This document shows, piece after piece, positions 8,896 to 18,659 of a stretch of 64,000 nt of DNA. The first letter of the stretch is position 1. Every line of letters begins with the position of its first letter. A model generated the notes under the pieces. That model did not search any database and was not told the DNA's origin. It saw only the letters and a list, made by a program, of their open reading frames with translations. The stretch lies in the NCBI GenBank assembly GCA_018402565.1, contig JAGYIQ010000004.1, forward strand, positions 186,001-250,000. Reading direction: 5' to 3'. A program made the position numbers and the translations under genes. The DNA comes from Pirellulaceae bacterium (GTDB lineage: Bacteria > Planctomycetota > Planctomycetia > Pirellulales > Pirellulaceae).

Positions 8896-9585
8896 CTAAC
8901 CGCGCTGGTTTTGGCGAATCGTTTCGTTAATCGTTTCTGGACTTGGAATACGCGAGGCAACGATTTCCAACTCGTCTTGTCCAGCACTCGATATGCCAAT
9001 TTCACCAATCCGTAGCAGTCGTTCAAAAAGCGACTGATCGATTTGAATATTGCGGACGTCATCGTGCTGCACCTCCGATGTATCCCGGCGGAAAATCCCG
9101 CGTTTAAAGACCGTCCGGCTGTCGGTCACTATCAGCGTCGTCGTCATGCTCGTCGTAACCCAAGAGGAGACTACCCCGACAACAAGAATCAACGCAGCGA
9201 CTGATATCCACAGCAGCCAGTTGACAGACGCGAGTGTAGTTGACCCAAGGAGCTTCCCTTCGCTGGCGGAGTCGTCCATTGTTAGTCCAAGCCATAGTCC
9301 ATAGACGGCTGCCACGGTTACAATTAGGACAATCAGCGTCCCCAGTGGGCGAGCACGAAACACCACCGGATGCACTCGATGCAAAGTGTGTTCTTGGGGT
9401 TTGGTTGCGATGTTGTCCTGCGTGCTTAGGACTTCAATTTGGCGTACCGAAGTCACCTCCACAGATGGAATTTCCATCTCAAATGGCTTATGACATTTGG
9501 GGCAAATGATTGGCTCCGCGGTATGATCGATGGTCGTTTCGACATCGCGTCCACAGTAGGGACATTTCGCTGTAAGCAGTTGCAT
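8896..9585 (-). CDS. Zinc-ribbon membrane protein with bacterial PH (bPH2/DUF304) domain
   Basis: The preferred start is the ATG complementary to 9583-9585, giving about 229 residues; a longer frame would need a TTG start. Near the N-terminus CPYCGRDV and CPKCHKPF form a four-cysteine zinc ribbon. Two hydrophobic segments follow (TLIVLIVTVAAVYGLWLGL and LLWISVAALILVVGVVSSWV). After them comes a bacterial PH-like domain (TTLIVTDSRTVFKRGIFRRD, then VRNIQIDQSLFERLLRIGEI and the usual Pro-rich end SPETINETI). The family is membrane-associated and of unclear function. No partner gene is adjacent. Confidence 0.75.
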   Translation of the reverse strand: MQLLTAKCPYCGRDVETTIDHTAEPIICPKCHKPFEMEIPSVEVTSVRQIEVLSTQDNIATKPQEHTLHRVHPVVFRARPLGTLIVLIVTVAAVYGLWLGLTMDDSASEGKLLGSTTLASVNWLLWISVAALILVVGVVSSWVTTSMTTTLIVTDSRTVFKRGIFRRDTSEVQHDDVRNIQIDQSLFERLLRIGEIGISSAGQDELEIVASRIPSPETINETIRQNQRG

Positions 9586-9639
9586 GACTTCGCTTTCGAT
9601 TGATGTTTTGCGTTGAGTCGATAATCCACTTTTCAAAAT

Positions 9640-9960
9640 ACCTGTTGTACCTGCCTTAGATTTGGAGTTGAGTGGACTACTGTTCAGATGTCGACTACCG
9701 CATTGATTGGTCCGACACCGTTAAATCCTCCGGTTTGACCACGCATCAGCAGCACTTGGATCGGAAACCACCTGTCGACCTGCATCTCGTCACGCGTTTC
9801 CATGATGCTCGTGCGAATTACGATCGTATTCTCTCGCATCAGCGACCAATGCGTCATCGAGTAAACAACCAAACTACCCTGGTGGATTGCCGGTTCACCG
9901 CGTCCAGGCCATCCTATTGTTGACGAGTCACTTTGCCATTAAGCCTTAATCGTGAATATT
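9640..9960. other. Intergenic region, possible gene remnant
   Basis: About 320 bp without a confident gene. On the minus strand 9684-9872 is open for 62 codons with a protein-like composition (IVIRTSIMETRDEMQVDRW, FPIQVLLMRGQTGGFNGVG) but no start context, so it may be the tail of a decayed gene. Confidence 0.3.
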
Positions 9961-9974
9961 TCATTCCTAGGGGA

Positions 9975-12353
9975 CTATGTCAGCTTGCTCATCCTCAGAC
10001 GCAGTGCATTGGCGATGACCGATACGGAACTGAAGCTCATTGCCGCAGCTGCGATCATCGGGTTGAGCAGAAGGTGGGCCGAGATTGGATACAGCACACC
10101 CGCCGCAATCGGCACGCCCAGAGCGTTGTAGATCAGGGCGAAGAACAGATTCTGGCGAATGTTCCGCATCGTATGGCGACTCAGTTTGATGGCTCGCACG
10201 ATGCCCCGCAGATCGCCTTTGACAAGCGTGACCCCTGCGGATTCGATCGCCACGTCGGTTCCGGTGCCCATTGCAATACCCACATCGGCTTCGGCCAAAG
10301 CAGGAGCATCATTGATGCCGTCGCCTGCCATCGCAACCTTGCGACCTTCGGCTTTCAGGCCTTTGATCCGTTTGTGCTTGTCTTCAGGTTGTACCCCAGC
10401 ATGGAATTCGTCAATTCCTAGCTTTTCGGCCACCGTTTTGGCGGTCTTCGCGTTGTCGCCGGTGAGCATGATTATTTTCAATCCTAGGTCATGCAGGCTT
10501 TGTACTGCCTCGGCAGTCGAGTCCTTGATGGGATCGGAGACCGCGACCAGTCCAGCGAACTGGCCATCCACGGCGATGTACATCACGGTCCGCCCCTGTC
10601 GCTGCAACTCGTCGGCCCGCTCGTCCAAAGTTGAAAGATGTTGCACGTTCTTCTCTTCTAGCAGTGAGCGATTACCGACCAGCGTCTTTTTGCCTTCGAC
10701 GGTCCCGTACACGCCGCCTCCCGTCACGGAGTTGAACTGGTCGACAGCTGGCACTGACAGATTCCTGTCCTTGGCGCCGACCACAATGGCATGGGCTAAT
10801 GGATGTTCGCTATTCTGTTCAACACTGGCTGCCCAACGGAGCAGGTCGTCCTCGGAGACGGAGCCCGCAGAAATACATTCAGTCAACTTCGGTCGACCTT
10901 CGGTCAACGTTCCCGTTTTATCGACCACGACGGTATCGACTTTCTCCAATGTCTCCAGCACTTCAGCGTTCTTGATAAGAACGCCCTCCGTCGCGCCGCG
11001 TCCGATTCCAACCATGATCGACATGGGCGTGGCGAGCCCCAGGGCGCACGGGCAGGCGATGATCAGCACGGCTACAGCATTGACAAAGGCGTAGGCGAGG
11101 GCTGGTTGCTCCGGCTGAACGATGGCCCAGACGAGAAACGTAGCAACCGCAATCAATAGCACGGCAGGCACGAAGTAGCCCGCCACGGTATCAGCGACCT
11201 TCTGGATCGGAGCGCGACTTCGCTGAGCGTCGGCCACCATGTCCACGATCCGAGACAGCACCGTGTCCCCGCCGACCTTCTCCGCCAGCATCAGGAACGA
11301 GCCGGTCTGGTTGACTGTCCCGCCGATCACCGAGTCGTCCTTCTGTTTCTGAACCGGCATCGGTTCGCCGGTAATCATTGCCTCATCGACCGTACTCCGG
11401 CCGTCTGTAACTTTTCCATCCACGGGAATCTTTTCGCCGGGTCGTACCCGCAGGATGTCGCCCTCGCGAACTTCCTCCAACGATACTTCCCGCTCCTGGC
11501 CGTCGCGTACGATTCGGGCGGTGGGAGGAGCCAGTGACAGTAACTCGCGAATGGCGCTTCCGGTGCGACGTCTGGCGCGCAGCTCCAGCACTTGCCCGAG
11601 CAGAACCAGGGTGACGATCACCGCCGCCGCTTCAAAGTAGACATGCACCGTCCCCTGATGTCCGAAGGCGTCAGGGATGAGTGACGGGAACAAAACGGCC
11701 ACAAGGCTGTACAAATACGCCGACCCCGTGCCGATGGCGATCAGCGTGAACATATTCAGGTTGCGAGTAACGATCGACCGCCAGCCCCGCTCGAAGAATG
11801 GCCAGCCGCCCCATAGCACCACGGGCGTACTGAAGAGCAGTTGGAGCCACAGAAACAGCGTGTCTCCCAGCCAGCGATCCACTGGGACGCCGATCATGGG
11901 GAGCATCGCTATCAACAGAACCGGTACGGTCAAGGCGGTGGACACCCAGAACCGCAGGGTCATGCTACGGAGTTCCGAGACGTCTTCCTCCGCATCCCGC
12001 TGGACCGTTTTCGGCTCCAACGCCATACCGCAGATCGGACATTGCCCCGGCCCCTCTTGCTCGATCTCCAAGTGCATCGGGCAGGTATATTTTCCTGCTG
12101 GCGGATTCTCAAAAACAAGATTTTGATCCTGGCCCTGCTGATCCTGGCCACGGTGATCCTGGCCATGGTGATCCTGGCCATGGTGATCAAGACCCTGGTG
12201 ATCGTCGCCAGCGTTCAGAGTTTCTCCTGATTTGTCGCCAAGGAATTTCTGACGACAATGCTCACTGCAAAAGTAAACGGTCTGACCGTCACGCTCGGCA
12301 CTTCGGGCAGTTGCCGCGTCAACAGTCATTCCGCAAATCGGGTCGATTGCCAC
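9975..12353 (-). CDS. copA: Cu(I)-type heavy-metal P-type ATPase with YHS and HMBD domains
   Basis: A 792-residue P1B-ATPase from a GTG preceded by GGAG. The N-terminus is a YHS domain ([19 protein letters not shown]). A His/Asp/Gln-rich pentapeptide linker follows at ~55-80, then a heavy-metal-binding domain ([20 protein letters not shown]). Catalytic motifs are complete: phosphorylation site [12 protein letters not shown] in [18 protein letters not shown] and [10 protein letters not shown]. The end ([11 protein letters not shown] and [15 protein letters not shown]) matches the Cu+-transporting P1B-1 subgroup. It should export Cu(I) from the cytoplasm using ATP. No canonical N-terminal HMA domain and no copper regulator gene is visible nearby. 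Confidence 0.92.
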   Translation of the reverse strand: MAIDPICGMTVDAATARSAERDGQTVYFCSEHCRQKFLGDKSGETLNAGDDHQGLDHHGQDHHGQDHRGQDQQGQDQNLVFENPPAGKYTCPMHLEIEQEGPGQCPICGMALEPKTVQRDAEEDVSELRSMTLRFWVSTALTVPVLLIAMLPMIGVPVDRWLGDTLFLWLQLLFSTPVVLWGGWPFFERGWRSIVTRNLNMFTLIAIGTGSAYLYSLVAVLFPSLIPDAFGHQGTVHVYFEAAAVIVTLVLLGQVLELRARRRTGSAIRELLSLAPPTARIVRDGQEREVSLEEVREGDILRVRPGEKIPVDGKVTDGRSTVDEAMITGEPMPVQKQKDDSVIGGTVNQTGSFLMLAEKVGGDTVLSRIVDMVADAQRSRAPIQKVADTVAGYFVPAVLLIAVATFLVWAIVQPEQPALAYAFVNAVAVLIIACPCALGLATPMSIMVGIGRGATEGVLIKNAEVLETLEKVDTVVVDKTGTLTEGRPKLTECISAGSVSEDDLLRWAASVEQNSEHPLAHAIVVGAKDRNLSVPAVDQFNSVTGGGVYGTVEGKKTLVGNRSLLEEKNVQHLSTLDERADELQRQGRTVMYIAVDGQFAGLVAVSDPIKDSTAEAVQSLHDLGLKIIMLTGDNAKTAKTVAEKLGIDEFHAGVQPEDKHKRIKGLKAEGRKVAMAGDGINDAPALAEADVGIAMGTGTDVAIESAGVTLVKGDLRGIVRAIKLSRHTMRNIRQNLFFALIYNALGVPIAAGVLYPISAHLLLNPMIAAAAMSFSSVSVIANALRLRMSKLT

Positions 12354-12519
12354 TACGTCTCCGGTTGTATCCTGGACTTAATTTCGTTCGTGGTCTGCTC
12401 ATTAGTTGGTTGCTTCAGCAGTCTTATTATTGCGGCCCATTCAGGGTTGTGCATCGCACAATCCGCCATTTGTGATTGGCGGAACGACTGAGTTCAGTGG
12501 TGAGGACAATAAGAAAGAG
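12354..12519. other. Upstream region of the copper ATPase
   Basis: Short intergenic stretch holding the ATPase upstream region. No gene or clear copper-responsive operator was seen. Confidence 0.3.
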
Positions 12520-12615
12520 TTCGACAGGCGAGAGTTCCGCAATACGCCTAGAAAACAAGGGCTAGAGACGCGAACAGGCCGACGTCGTGAGCCCTGGTAA
12601 AGGGCTCTTTACCAG
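12520..12615. repeat. Degenerate copy of the tRNA-associated terminator repeat, plus hairpin
   Basis: GGCGAGAGTTCCGCAATACG to CGCGAACAGGCCGACGTCGT resembles the repeat found at 29625, 32915 and 34522, but its hairpin arm is not restored. It is followed by a perfect 9-bp hairpin, CTGGTAAAG (12594-12602) and CTTTACCAG (12607-12615). Confidence 0.5.
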
Positions 12616-12682
12616 CAAGTGCTTCTAGGAAAGAGTCGTACACTAGCGAAACATGTTTTGACGTAAACGACTCTGCTTTGTG

Positions 12683-12701
12683 GTATACACTGTGTGTATA
12701 C
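12683..12701. promoter_or_regulatory. Palindromic operator upstream of the MazE-like antitoxin
   Basis: GTATACAC-TGT-GTGTATAC is a perfect 8-bp inverted repeat with 3-nt spacer, ending 20 nt before the antitoxin ATG at 12722. AbrB/MazE-type antitoxins usually repress their own promoter by binding such palindromes. Confidence 0.6.
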
Positions 12702-12721
12702 ACCAAATGGAGGACTCCGTA

Positions 12722-12949
12722 ATGAAGAAAACACTGATCAAGCATGGCAACAGCCTAGCTTTGGTGATTGACAAACCGATTCTTGAAATGCTCCAGATCA
12801 CCGCCGAGACAGATCGTGAGATCAGTACGAACGGTGACCGATTGCTGGTCACACCGTGTCGAACAAAGAACCAACAGTGAAGATTGGACCAGAGTCTGCA
12901 AAAGATCAACGGCCGCTTTGAATCCGACCTTAGGAAGCTTGTGGAATAG
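12722..12949 (+). pseudogene. MazE/SpoVT-AbrB-type antitoxin with in-frame TGA
   Basis: The ATG at 12722 follows GGAGG and encodes MKKTLIKHGNSLALVIDKPI, a typical AbrB/MazE swapped-hairpin DNA-binding domain. A TGA at 12878-12880 stops it after 52 residues. The same frame then continues with DQSLQKINGRFESDLRKLVE before TAG at 12947-12949, the C-terminal helix expected of this antitoxin family. A single nonsense change therefore truncates it. No toxin gene follows: a tandem repeat array begins 9 bp later. It is an orphan, decayed antitoxin, unless the TGA is read through. Confidence 0.7.
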
Positions 12950-12957
12950 ATGGCGGT

Positions 12958-14535
12958 CAGCACATCACCTGCCGCTGCCCGCCGGAACGAGTACGCGATG
13001 CGACATGGCCCCACATTTTGAATTTTCAAATCTCCATTACTCATTAATCATTCGGTTTTCGCAGGCCACTCAGTGATCGTCCTGCAGTTTGGCGGAAGCC
13101 AACCGGTAATAAAACGTTGTTTCTATAAATCCCTCAGCTAGCAGTGTGATCGAAAATGGGATCGGGTCGAAAACGGGACACCCAATCAACGCTCCAGGGC
13201 GTTTCAGACCCGTCCCGATAGTTTGCAAATAAGAGTGTGACCCCAGCACATCAGTTGCCGCTGCCGGCCGGAACGAGTACGCGATGCGACATGGACCCGC
13301 ATTTTGAATTTTCAAATCTCCATTACTCATTAATCATTCTCTTTTCGCAAACAAGTCAGTGATCGACGTGCAGTATGGCGGAAGCCAACCGGTAGTTAAA
13401 TGTTGTTTCTATAAATCCCTCAGCTAGCAGTGTGATCAAAAATGGGATCGGGTCGAAAACGGGCACACCCAATCAACGCTCCGGGGTGTTTCAGACCCGT
13501 CCCGATAGTTTGCAAATAAGAGCCTGACCCCAGCACATCAGTTGCCGCTGCCGGTCGGAACGAGTACGCGATGCGACATGGACCCACATTTTGAATTTTC
13601 AAATCTCCATTACTCATTAATCATTTTCTTTCGCAAGCCAGTCAGTGATCGACCTGCAGTTTGGCGGAAGCCAACCGGTAGTAAAACGTTGTTTCTGTAA
13701 ATCCCTCAGCTAGCAGTGTGATCAAAAATGGGATCGGGTCGAAAACGGGCACACCCAATCAACGCTCCAGGGCGTTTCAGACCCGTCCCGATAGTTTGCA
13801 AATAAGAGTGTGACCCCAGCACATCAGTTGCCGCAGCCGGTCGGAACGAGTACGCGATGCGACATGGACCCACATTTTGAATTTTCAAATCTCCATTACT
13901 CATTAATCATTTTCTTTTCGCAAGCCAGTCAGTGATCGACCTGCAGTTTGGCGGAAGCCAACCGGTAGTAAAACGTTGTTTCTGTAAATCCCTCAGCTAG
14001 CAGTGTGAGCAAAAATGGGATCGGGTCGAAAACGGGCACACCCAATCAACGCTCCAGGGCGTTTCAGACCCTTCTCGATAGTTTGCAATTAAGAGTGTGA
14101 CCCCAGCACATCAGTTGCCGCTGCCGGCCGGAACGAGTACGCGATGCGACATGGACCGGCATTTTGAATTTTCCAATCTCCATTACTCATTAATCATTCG
14201 GTTTTCGCAGGCCACTCAGTGATCGTCCTGCAGTTTGGCGGAAGCCAACCGGTAATGAAACGTTGTTTCTGTAAATCCCTCAGCTAGCAGTGTGATCAAA
14301 AATGGGATCGAGTCGAAAACGGGCACACCCAATCAACGCTCCAGGGCGTTTCATACCCGTCCCGATAGTTTGCAAATAAGAGTGTGACCCCAGCACATCA
14401 GTTGCCGCTGCCGGTCGGAACGAGTACGCGATGCGACATGGCCCCACATTTTGAATTTTCAAATCTCCATTACTCATTAATCATTCGGTATTCGCAGGCC
14501 ACTCAGTGATCGACCTGCAGTTTGGCGGAAGCCAT
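12958..14535. repeat. Tandem array of 286-287 bp units, about 5.5 copies
   Basis: The landmark CAGCACATCA recurs at 12958, 13244, 13531, 13817, 14104 and 14391, giving a period of 286-287 bp. Copies differ by few substitutions. Each unit contains CGAGTACGCGATGCGACATG, an AT-rich stretch ending CATTACTCATTAATCATT, and GTCCCGATAGTTTGCAAATA. Minus-strand frames of 65 codons recur in each unit but vary like non-coding DNA. The last copy runs into a relic of the RAYT-associated tail. Confidence 0.9.
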
Positions 14536-14660
14536 CTTCGGCAGATTCTACTGAGCTACTCTCCATAGCAGCGTTTAAAAAAACTCTCGGCGATTTCGAC
14601 AAACCAGTTCGATAAGAATCGCACAGCGCCCCGCTTTCCTTCAACTTCGCCCATGGGGAA
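14533..14660 (+). repeat. Diverged relic of the RAYT-associated tail
   Basis: GCCATCTTCGGCAGATTCTA through AACTTCGCCCATGGGGAAC matches the last ~130 bp of the conserved tail downstream of both RAYT genes (21757-21885 and 28868-28995), with substitutions and small indels. No transposase precedes it, so it is a non-autonomous or decayed copy. Confidence 0.7.
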
Positions 14661-14880
14661 CTTCCCGGGACACCCCGTCCTCCTTGTGCGGATCCTTGTG
14701 GGGACACACAATCAGGTCTCACCGTCTTTGGACACCGTCCTTGGGGACACACAATCAAAAAGGGATGCCCCCGAGATATGGCACCCGTTCGTGTGTATCC
14801 CCCGCGATTGTCCCCTTTCGTGTGCGTCCCCGAGTGCTTGGCACCCGTTCGTTTGTGTCCCCCAAGCGGTCTCAACGAAC
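14660..14880. repeat. GGGGACACAC palindrome array A
   Basis: Contains repeated CTTGGGGACACACAATC and CGTTCGTGTGTATCCCCC blocks, the same units as in arrays B-E. The segment 14738-14812 forms one imperfect palindrome around AATCAAAAAGGGATGCCCCC. Confidence 0.75.
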
Positions 14881-14908
14881 GCTACGGACGATTGGGATTA
14901 CTTGCTCG

Positions 14909-15136
14909 ATGAGTCGTACAGGCAACTGCTATGACAATGCGGTTATGGAGTGATACTTCTGATCACTCAAGCACGAGTGGACAAACCATCACGAGTACAC
15001 CGATGAGGAAGCAGCCCGAGTCGCAGTTTTCAAATACATCGAAACGTTTTACAATACCGTGCGTCTACACCAGACGCGCGGTTATCGAACGCCAAGTGAG
15101 GTAGAAGCCGAGAGCGCCCCGGCCAATGCGGCGTGA
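14909..15136 (+). pseudogene. IS3-family transposase (OrfB) C-terminal relic
   Basis: The frame from the ATG at 14909 reads MSRTGNCYDNAVMEs, then two in-frame TGA codons where the family has FWSSLKHEW, then SLKHEWTNHHEYTDEEAARV and YIETFYNTVRLHQTRGYRTP. This is the last part of an IS3-type DDE integrase core (the E-containing segment). The N-terminal two thirds and the terminal repeats are absent, so it is inactive. Confidence 0.8.
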
Positions 15137-15211
15137 CGCCCGCGCTCCCGGTATCCGAAAGTCCTGATCTCTCGCACACGATCGCCAACAATCGCAATGG
15201 AGACTTTTAAG

Positions 15212-17500
15212 ATGTTTTCTAGTAGTGCATTGCAAACAGCCATAAAAAATGGCCTGCGAAACGGCGACATGCCGGAAAGCCTTCGCCAGTTACAAGATTA
15301 TCCGGTGCATACGGCCGCCGACGCAAGAGCCATTTGCCGTGCCCTTCGTGAATTGTCGAACAGGAAACTCTCCGAAAAAGTCTATGTGCAAGCGGTGTTG
15401 GCATTGAGCGAGATTTTCCAAAACGTGGATGGTCACGACACACCGGCGTTCCGCGTACTGTACAAAAACGGGCTTCCTGAACTGCTTAGATTTTACGATC
15501 GGAGGCGAGAGCACGCCGACGGATCGGAACTGCGTGAACTAGTGTTCTTTCTTCGAATCCTCCTCTTATATGGAGCACCTGAGGCTGTCGATCGTCTGTT
15601 GATTGCTTCCCGTTGCGAAAACGCGTCAAGATCCTACTACTGGACTAAGATTTTTGAGTTGTTGGCGAAAGGACATCCGGATGGTGAAGAGATATTCAGC
15701 GCGTTGAGTAGCTCGATTTCGAATGAATCATTTGCGGACACATTGCTCAACGGAGCGAACCTCGCAGCCCTACAATCTAATCTCATTGTCCATCCCTTTG
15801 ATTCAGCTGCGGGGCATCAATTTCTGCAAGAAGCGTTGGAAAAATCGACCCCCTTTTACTCTACGGCAATAAGTGCCGCGAGGGCAATACCGTTTGTCAG
15901 CAACCCTACGAGTAACCACCTCTTATCGATCGGACTTGAGCACCCCATCGGACATGTTCAAGCGGCAGCCGCCAGTTCGGCCGCCCGTATGGGAAGTCAA
16001 CCAGCGTTAAAATGGTTGGTTCGCTTCTGTCAAAATCCAAGTTACTCGAAACTAGCTCGCAATTACCTAGTCGAATTGAATCGACAAGAACTTATCCCAA
16101 TTGAATGCTCGCTTGAGTCGTTCGCGATATTGGAGCAATTTTCCGCCGCTTTGCAGAATCACCGCGAGTTAGGAAGAGCCCCAGATTCGCTAGCGGTCGT
16201 CGATAAGCGGGAACTTCAATGGCCCCCGGATTGTTCAACACGAAAGATATGGTTGATCCAGTATGTTGTAAAGGATCCAAACGGAATCGGCGACGATGAA
16301 ATCGAGATTGGACTTCACGGTGGTGTATCCTGGCGCACCGTTGGCTACGAATCGAAACAACGCCCGCCGGAAGATCTGTATGCCTTTCACTGCAGTTCTG
16401 ATGCACTGCAATCGGGTTTGATCAAAGAAATCGAAGTATTTGATCCAGACGAATACGAATCCATGCTTGGGCATTGCAAAGAAATGCCACTCATCGAAGT
16501 TGTGGTTACCTACGTCGCGATAATGTCCGATGCGTTGAACTATCCGGCGAAACTTGTAGCATTGGCAACAGGACAATTGGAGGGCGAAAAAGGTTGGGTC
16601 GTTTTGGACGGACCGCGAACAACCTGGTTCCCGGAATCCGAGCAGCCAAAGAGTCCGCAAGTATACTCCGGGTTCGTTCACCCAAACGATACCTACGACA
16701 GCATGATCCTAAGAATTCATATCGGCAGACAATTGCTCGGGTTTTCGCCAACTGAAGATCGCAAGAGATACCTATGTTCGATTACCTCAACTAAAGACAG
16801 GAAGCAAATTATCACCGCCTACCAGCGACTTATGTCGGAAGCTTCCACCGGCTCGCTGGAGAGACGTAATGAACTGCTTTGCGGGCGAAGTCCGTTGACT
16901 AAACACTTCAAAAGATACATCGATGCTCTCTCTACCGAACGACAGACTCCATATGGCGAGACCTTTATCGCCGTCTATTCCGACTTTGCGACTATCGTGG
17001 AAAATTCCAGCGAAGATGTGCAAATCAAGGCCTACAGCCGTTTGAGTTTGTTAGCGGATTTGTTTCTCGATTTCATCGATGAGTTGCTCAAAGCCAATCA
17101 AAAAGATGAAGCCGCAAAATGGATAAAGTCTTTTGAAAAGAAATGGAATAGCCTTTTTGGCTACAGCGTCTTAGGACTAGCGTGGTTTCGCTGCGGCAAT
17201 TTGGTAGCTGCGGAGCAAGAACTAATCAAAATATGCGATGATATCGATGATTATTGTCATCGAGACGAGGTAGGCACCTTAGCGGCAATTTGGTGTCAAG
17301 TCGGCAAATCGATCAGAGCACGCGAGCTGCTAGCAGACTGCCTTGGCCGACTGCACGACATGATCGTTGCGAGCCAGGAGGAGTGGGACAAGAAAGTTTA
17401 TTTTTTGCAATATAAGCAATTTCGATCTGTGTTCCGCCAGTTGTTTCCTGGAGAGGACGTGAAATGGGGGCGAGAATCCGAAATCAAGAGATTCGTTTAG
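15212..17500 (+). CDS. Large helical-repeat protein of unknown function
   Basis: About 762 residues from the ATG at 15212, which is preceded by GGAG at the right distance; an ATG at 15197 has no ribosome site. The first ~320 residues are helix-rich with a HEAT/armadillo-like rhythm (VYVQAVLALSEIFQN, LRELVFFLRILLLYGAPEAV, VQAAAASSAARMGSQPALKW). A middle region (WLIQYVVKDPNGIGDDEIEI) looks like a beta-rich domain. The C-terminus is again helical and TPR-like (LGLAWFRCGNLVAAEQELIK). No catalytic motif, signal peptide or membrane segment is visible. It stands alone between repeat arrays A and B with an IS3 relic upstream, which suggests acquired cargo. Confidence 0.7.
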   Translation: MFSSSALQTAIKNGLRNGDMPESLRQLQDYPVHTAADARAICRALRELSNRKLSEKVYVQAVLALSEIFQNVDGHDTPAFRVLYKNGLPELLRFYDRRREHADGSELRELVFFLRILLLYGAPEAVDRLLIASRCENASRSYYWTKIFELLAKGHPDGEEIFSALSSSISNESFADTLLNGANLAALQSNLIVHPFDSAAGHQFLQEALEKSTPFYSTAISAARAIPFVSNPTSNHLLSIGLEHPIGHVQAAAASSAARMGSQPALKWLVRFCQNPSYSKLARNYLVELNRQELIPIECSLESFAILEQFSAALQNHRELGRAPDSLAVVDKRELQWPPDCSTRKIWLIQYVVKDPNGIGDDEIEIGLHGGVSWRTVGYESKQRPPEDLYAFHCSSDALQSGLIKEIEVFDPDEYESMLGHCKEMPLIEVVVTYVAIMSDALNYPAKLVALATGQLEGEKGWVVLDGPRTTWFPESEQPKSPQVYSGFVHPNDTYDSMILRIHIGRQLLGFSPTEDRKRYLCSITSTKDRKQIITAYQRLMSEASTGSLERRNELLCGRSPLTKHFKRYIDALSTERQTPYGETFIAVYSDFATIVENSSEDVQIKAYSRLSLLADLFLDFIDELLKANQKDEAAKWIKSFEKKWNSLFGYSVLGLAWFRCGNLVAAEQELIKICDDIDDYCHRDEVGTLAAIWCQVGKSIRARELLADCLGRLHDMIVASQEEWDKKVYFLQYKQFRSVFRQLFPGEDVKWGRESEIKRFV

Positions 17501-17639
17501 ATGAACGTGGAGCTCCAACAAACAAAGCGTTGTCGGAACCGGACTTTCGTCTCTCCAGCGATAACTGGACGCGTGTCTGGGAATCTAAGTTGCCCGCCAT
17601 AAGTGTCTCGCCAGATTCCTGTCCGTCGTCTTGGCCTGC

Positions 17640-17915
17640 TGGCACGTCCCTGGGGACACACGGCACGTCCCTGGGGGACACTCAACATTCCCGCGGCACG
17701 TCCCTGGGGACACACAACATTCCCGGGTCCCTGGGGACACACACCTTCCCTGGGCCCTGGGGACACACAACATTCCGCGGCACGTCCCAAAGGTCCTTGG
17801 GGACACACAATCAGGGGACACCGTCCTTAGACACCGTCCTCGTCCTTGGGGACACACAATCAAAAAGGCCCCCCCCCGAGACATGGCACCGATTCGTGTG
17901 TGTCCCCGAGTGCTA
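17640..17915. repeat. GGGGACACAC palindrome array B
   Basis: Repeats of GTCCCTGGGGACACACAACA and its variants occur about ten times in 200 bp, followed by a unit with CTTGGGGACACACAATCAAA and CGATTCGTGTGTGTCCCCGA. There is no unique spacer of constant length, so it is not a CRISPR array. 17501-17639 holds nothing recognisable. Confidence 0.8.
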
Positions 17916-17990
17916 TCTAGCGAGCCTCGCGCTCAATCTGTTTTTGGTGAAGGTAGGGGACTTCGCGGTCAACCACCGAAAACCGGTTGC

Positions 17991-18350
17991 TCATTGATTG
18001 GCCTCCTTCATCTTCTTCGCCTGGTCCGCAAGTTCCCTCAGTTGTTCCACCGTCAAACCGCTTGTCTCACGCAACAGAGCGGGGATCACAATCGGTTGGT
18101 TCTGGATGATGCCCTCCAGGTCGTCACGGACCCGTCCGGCGAGAGCGATCCATTCATCAGCGTTCTCGCCCAGAATCTCAGCCATTTTGGCGGCTCGTTC
18201 GGCCGTCGGCGGGTCGTTGTTTTCCTGCTCCAACTGCGAGATGTAGGTGGAGCTTACATCCACAAGAGTTGCAAATTCTCGCAGGCCGAATCCGCAGGCG
18301 AGGCGTCGCTCGCGCGGCCGTTTGCCAAAGGATTTTGCCGGGAAACCCAT
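17991..18350 (-). CDS. XRE-family helix-turn-helix regulator
   Basis: About 119 residues from the ATG complementary to 18348-18350. The N-terminal half is a Cro/C1-type HTH (FGLREFATLVDVSSTYISQL, EQENNDPPTAERAAKMAEIL). The remaining part (DEWIALAGRVRDDLEGIIQN, LTVEQLRELADQAKKMKEAN) is helical and may dimerise. A longer frame to 18515 lacks support. An upstream palindrome at 18394-18408 is a likely self-operator. It lies divergent to the HTH/PIN pair at 18660-19679 and is similar to regulators found with toxin-antitoxin or defence loci, but no toxin partner is adjacent on its own strand. Confidence 0.8.
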   Translation of the reverse strand: MGFPAKSFGKRPRERRLACGFGLREFATLVDVSSTYISQLEQENNDPPTAERAAKMAEILGENADEWIALAGRVRDDLEGIIQNQPIVIPALLRETSGLTVEQLRELADQAKKMKEANQ

Positions 18351-18393
18351 GTTTGTTAGCCGGGAACCCTGATTGGAGCGTCCTGAACGCTTA

Positions 18394-18408
18394 ATGCTTA
18401 CTAAGCAT
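18394..18408. promoter_or_regulatory. Palindrome upstream of the XRE regulator
   Basis: ATGCTTA-C-TAAGCAT is a perfect 7-bp inverted repeat around one base, 43 bp upstream of the XRE start. Size and position fit an autoregulatory operator. Confidence 0.5.
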
Positions 18409-18659
18409 GACGGCACATAACCCGGCGGTCGAGATGGTGTCAGGTCCCTGCGAAAATCGCTGAATTTAGGGCTTTTGGGATACTCAGGGGCTATAGATAT
18501 CATGCAGAGGGGCATCTTACGAAGCCTATTCCGAGCAATTCGACAAATTCGATCGTTTCGTCTGTTGCGACTATGGCCTTTGTTTCGATAATAGTCTACT
18601 GTTTACTGGAGGAGATCGATGGTCACGGAAGCGACCCATTGACCACAAAGGAGATTGAA

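Noticed and set aside
12878-12880. Selenocysteine at the TGA of the MazE-like antitoxin
   Set aside because: No SECIS-like hairpin seen after the TGA and no known selenoprotein in this family; a nonsense mutation is simpler.
13070-14477. Recurring minus-strand 65-residue proteins in the 286-bp array
   Set aside because: Frame is a by-product of the repeat; differences between copies are not biased to synonymous sites and the first copy is shifted.
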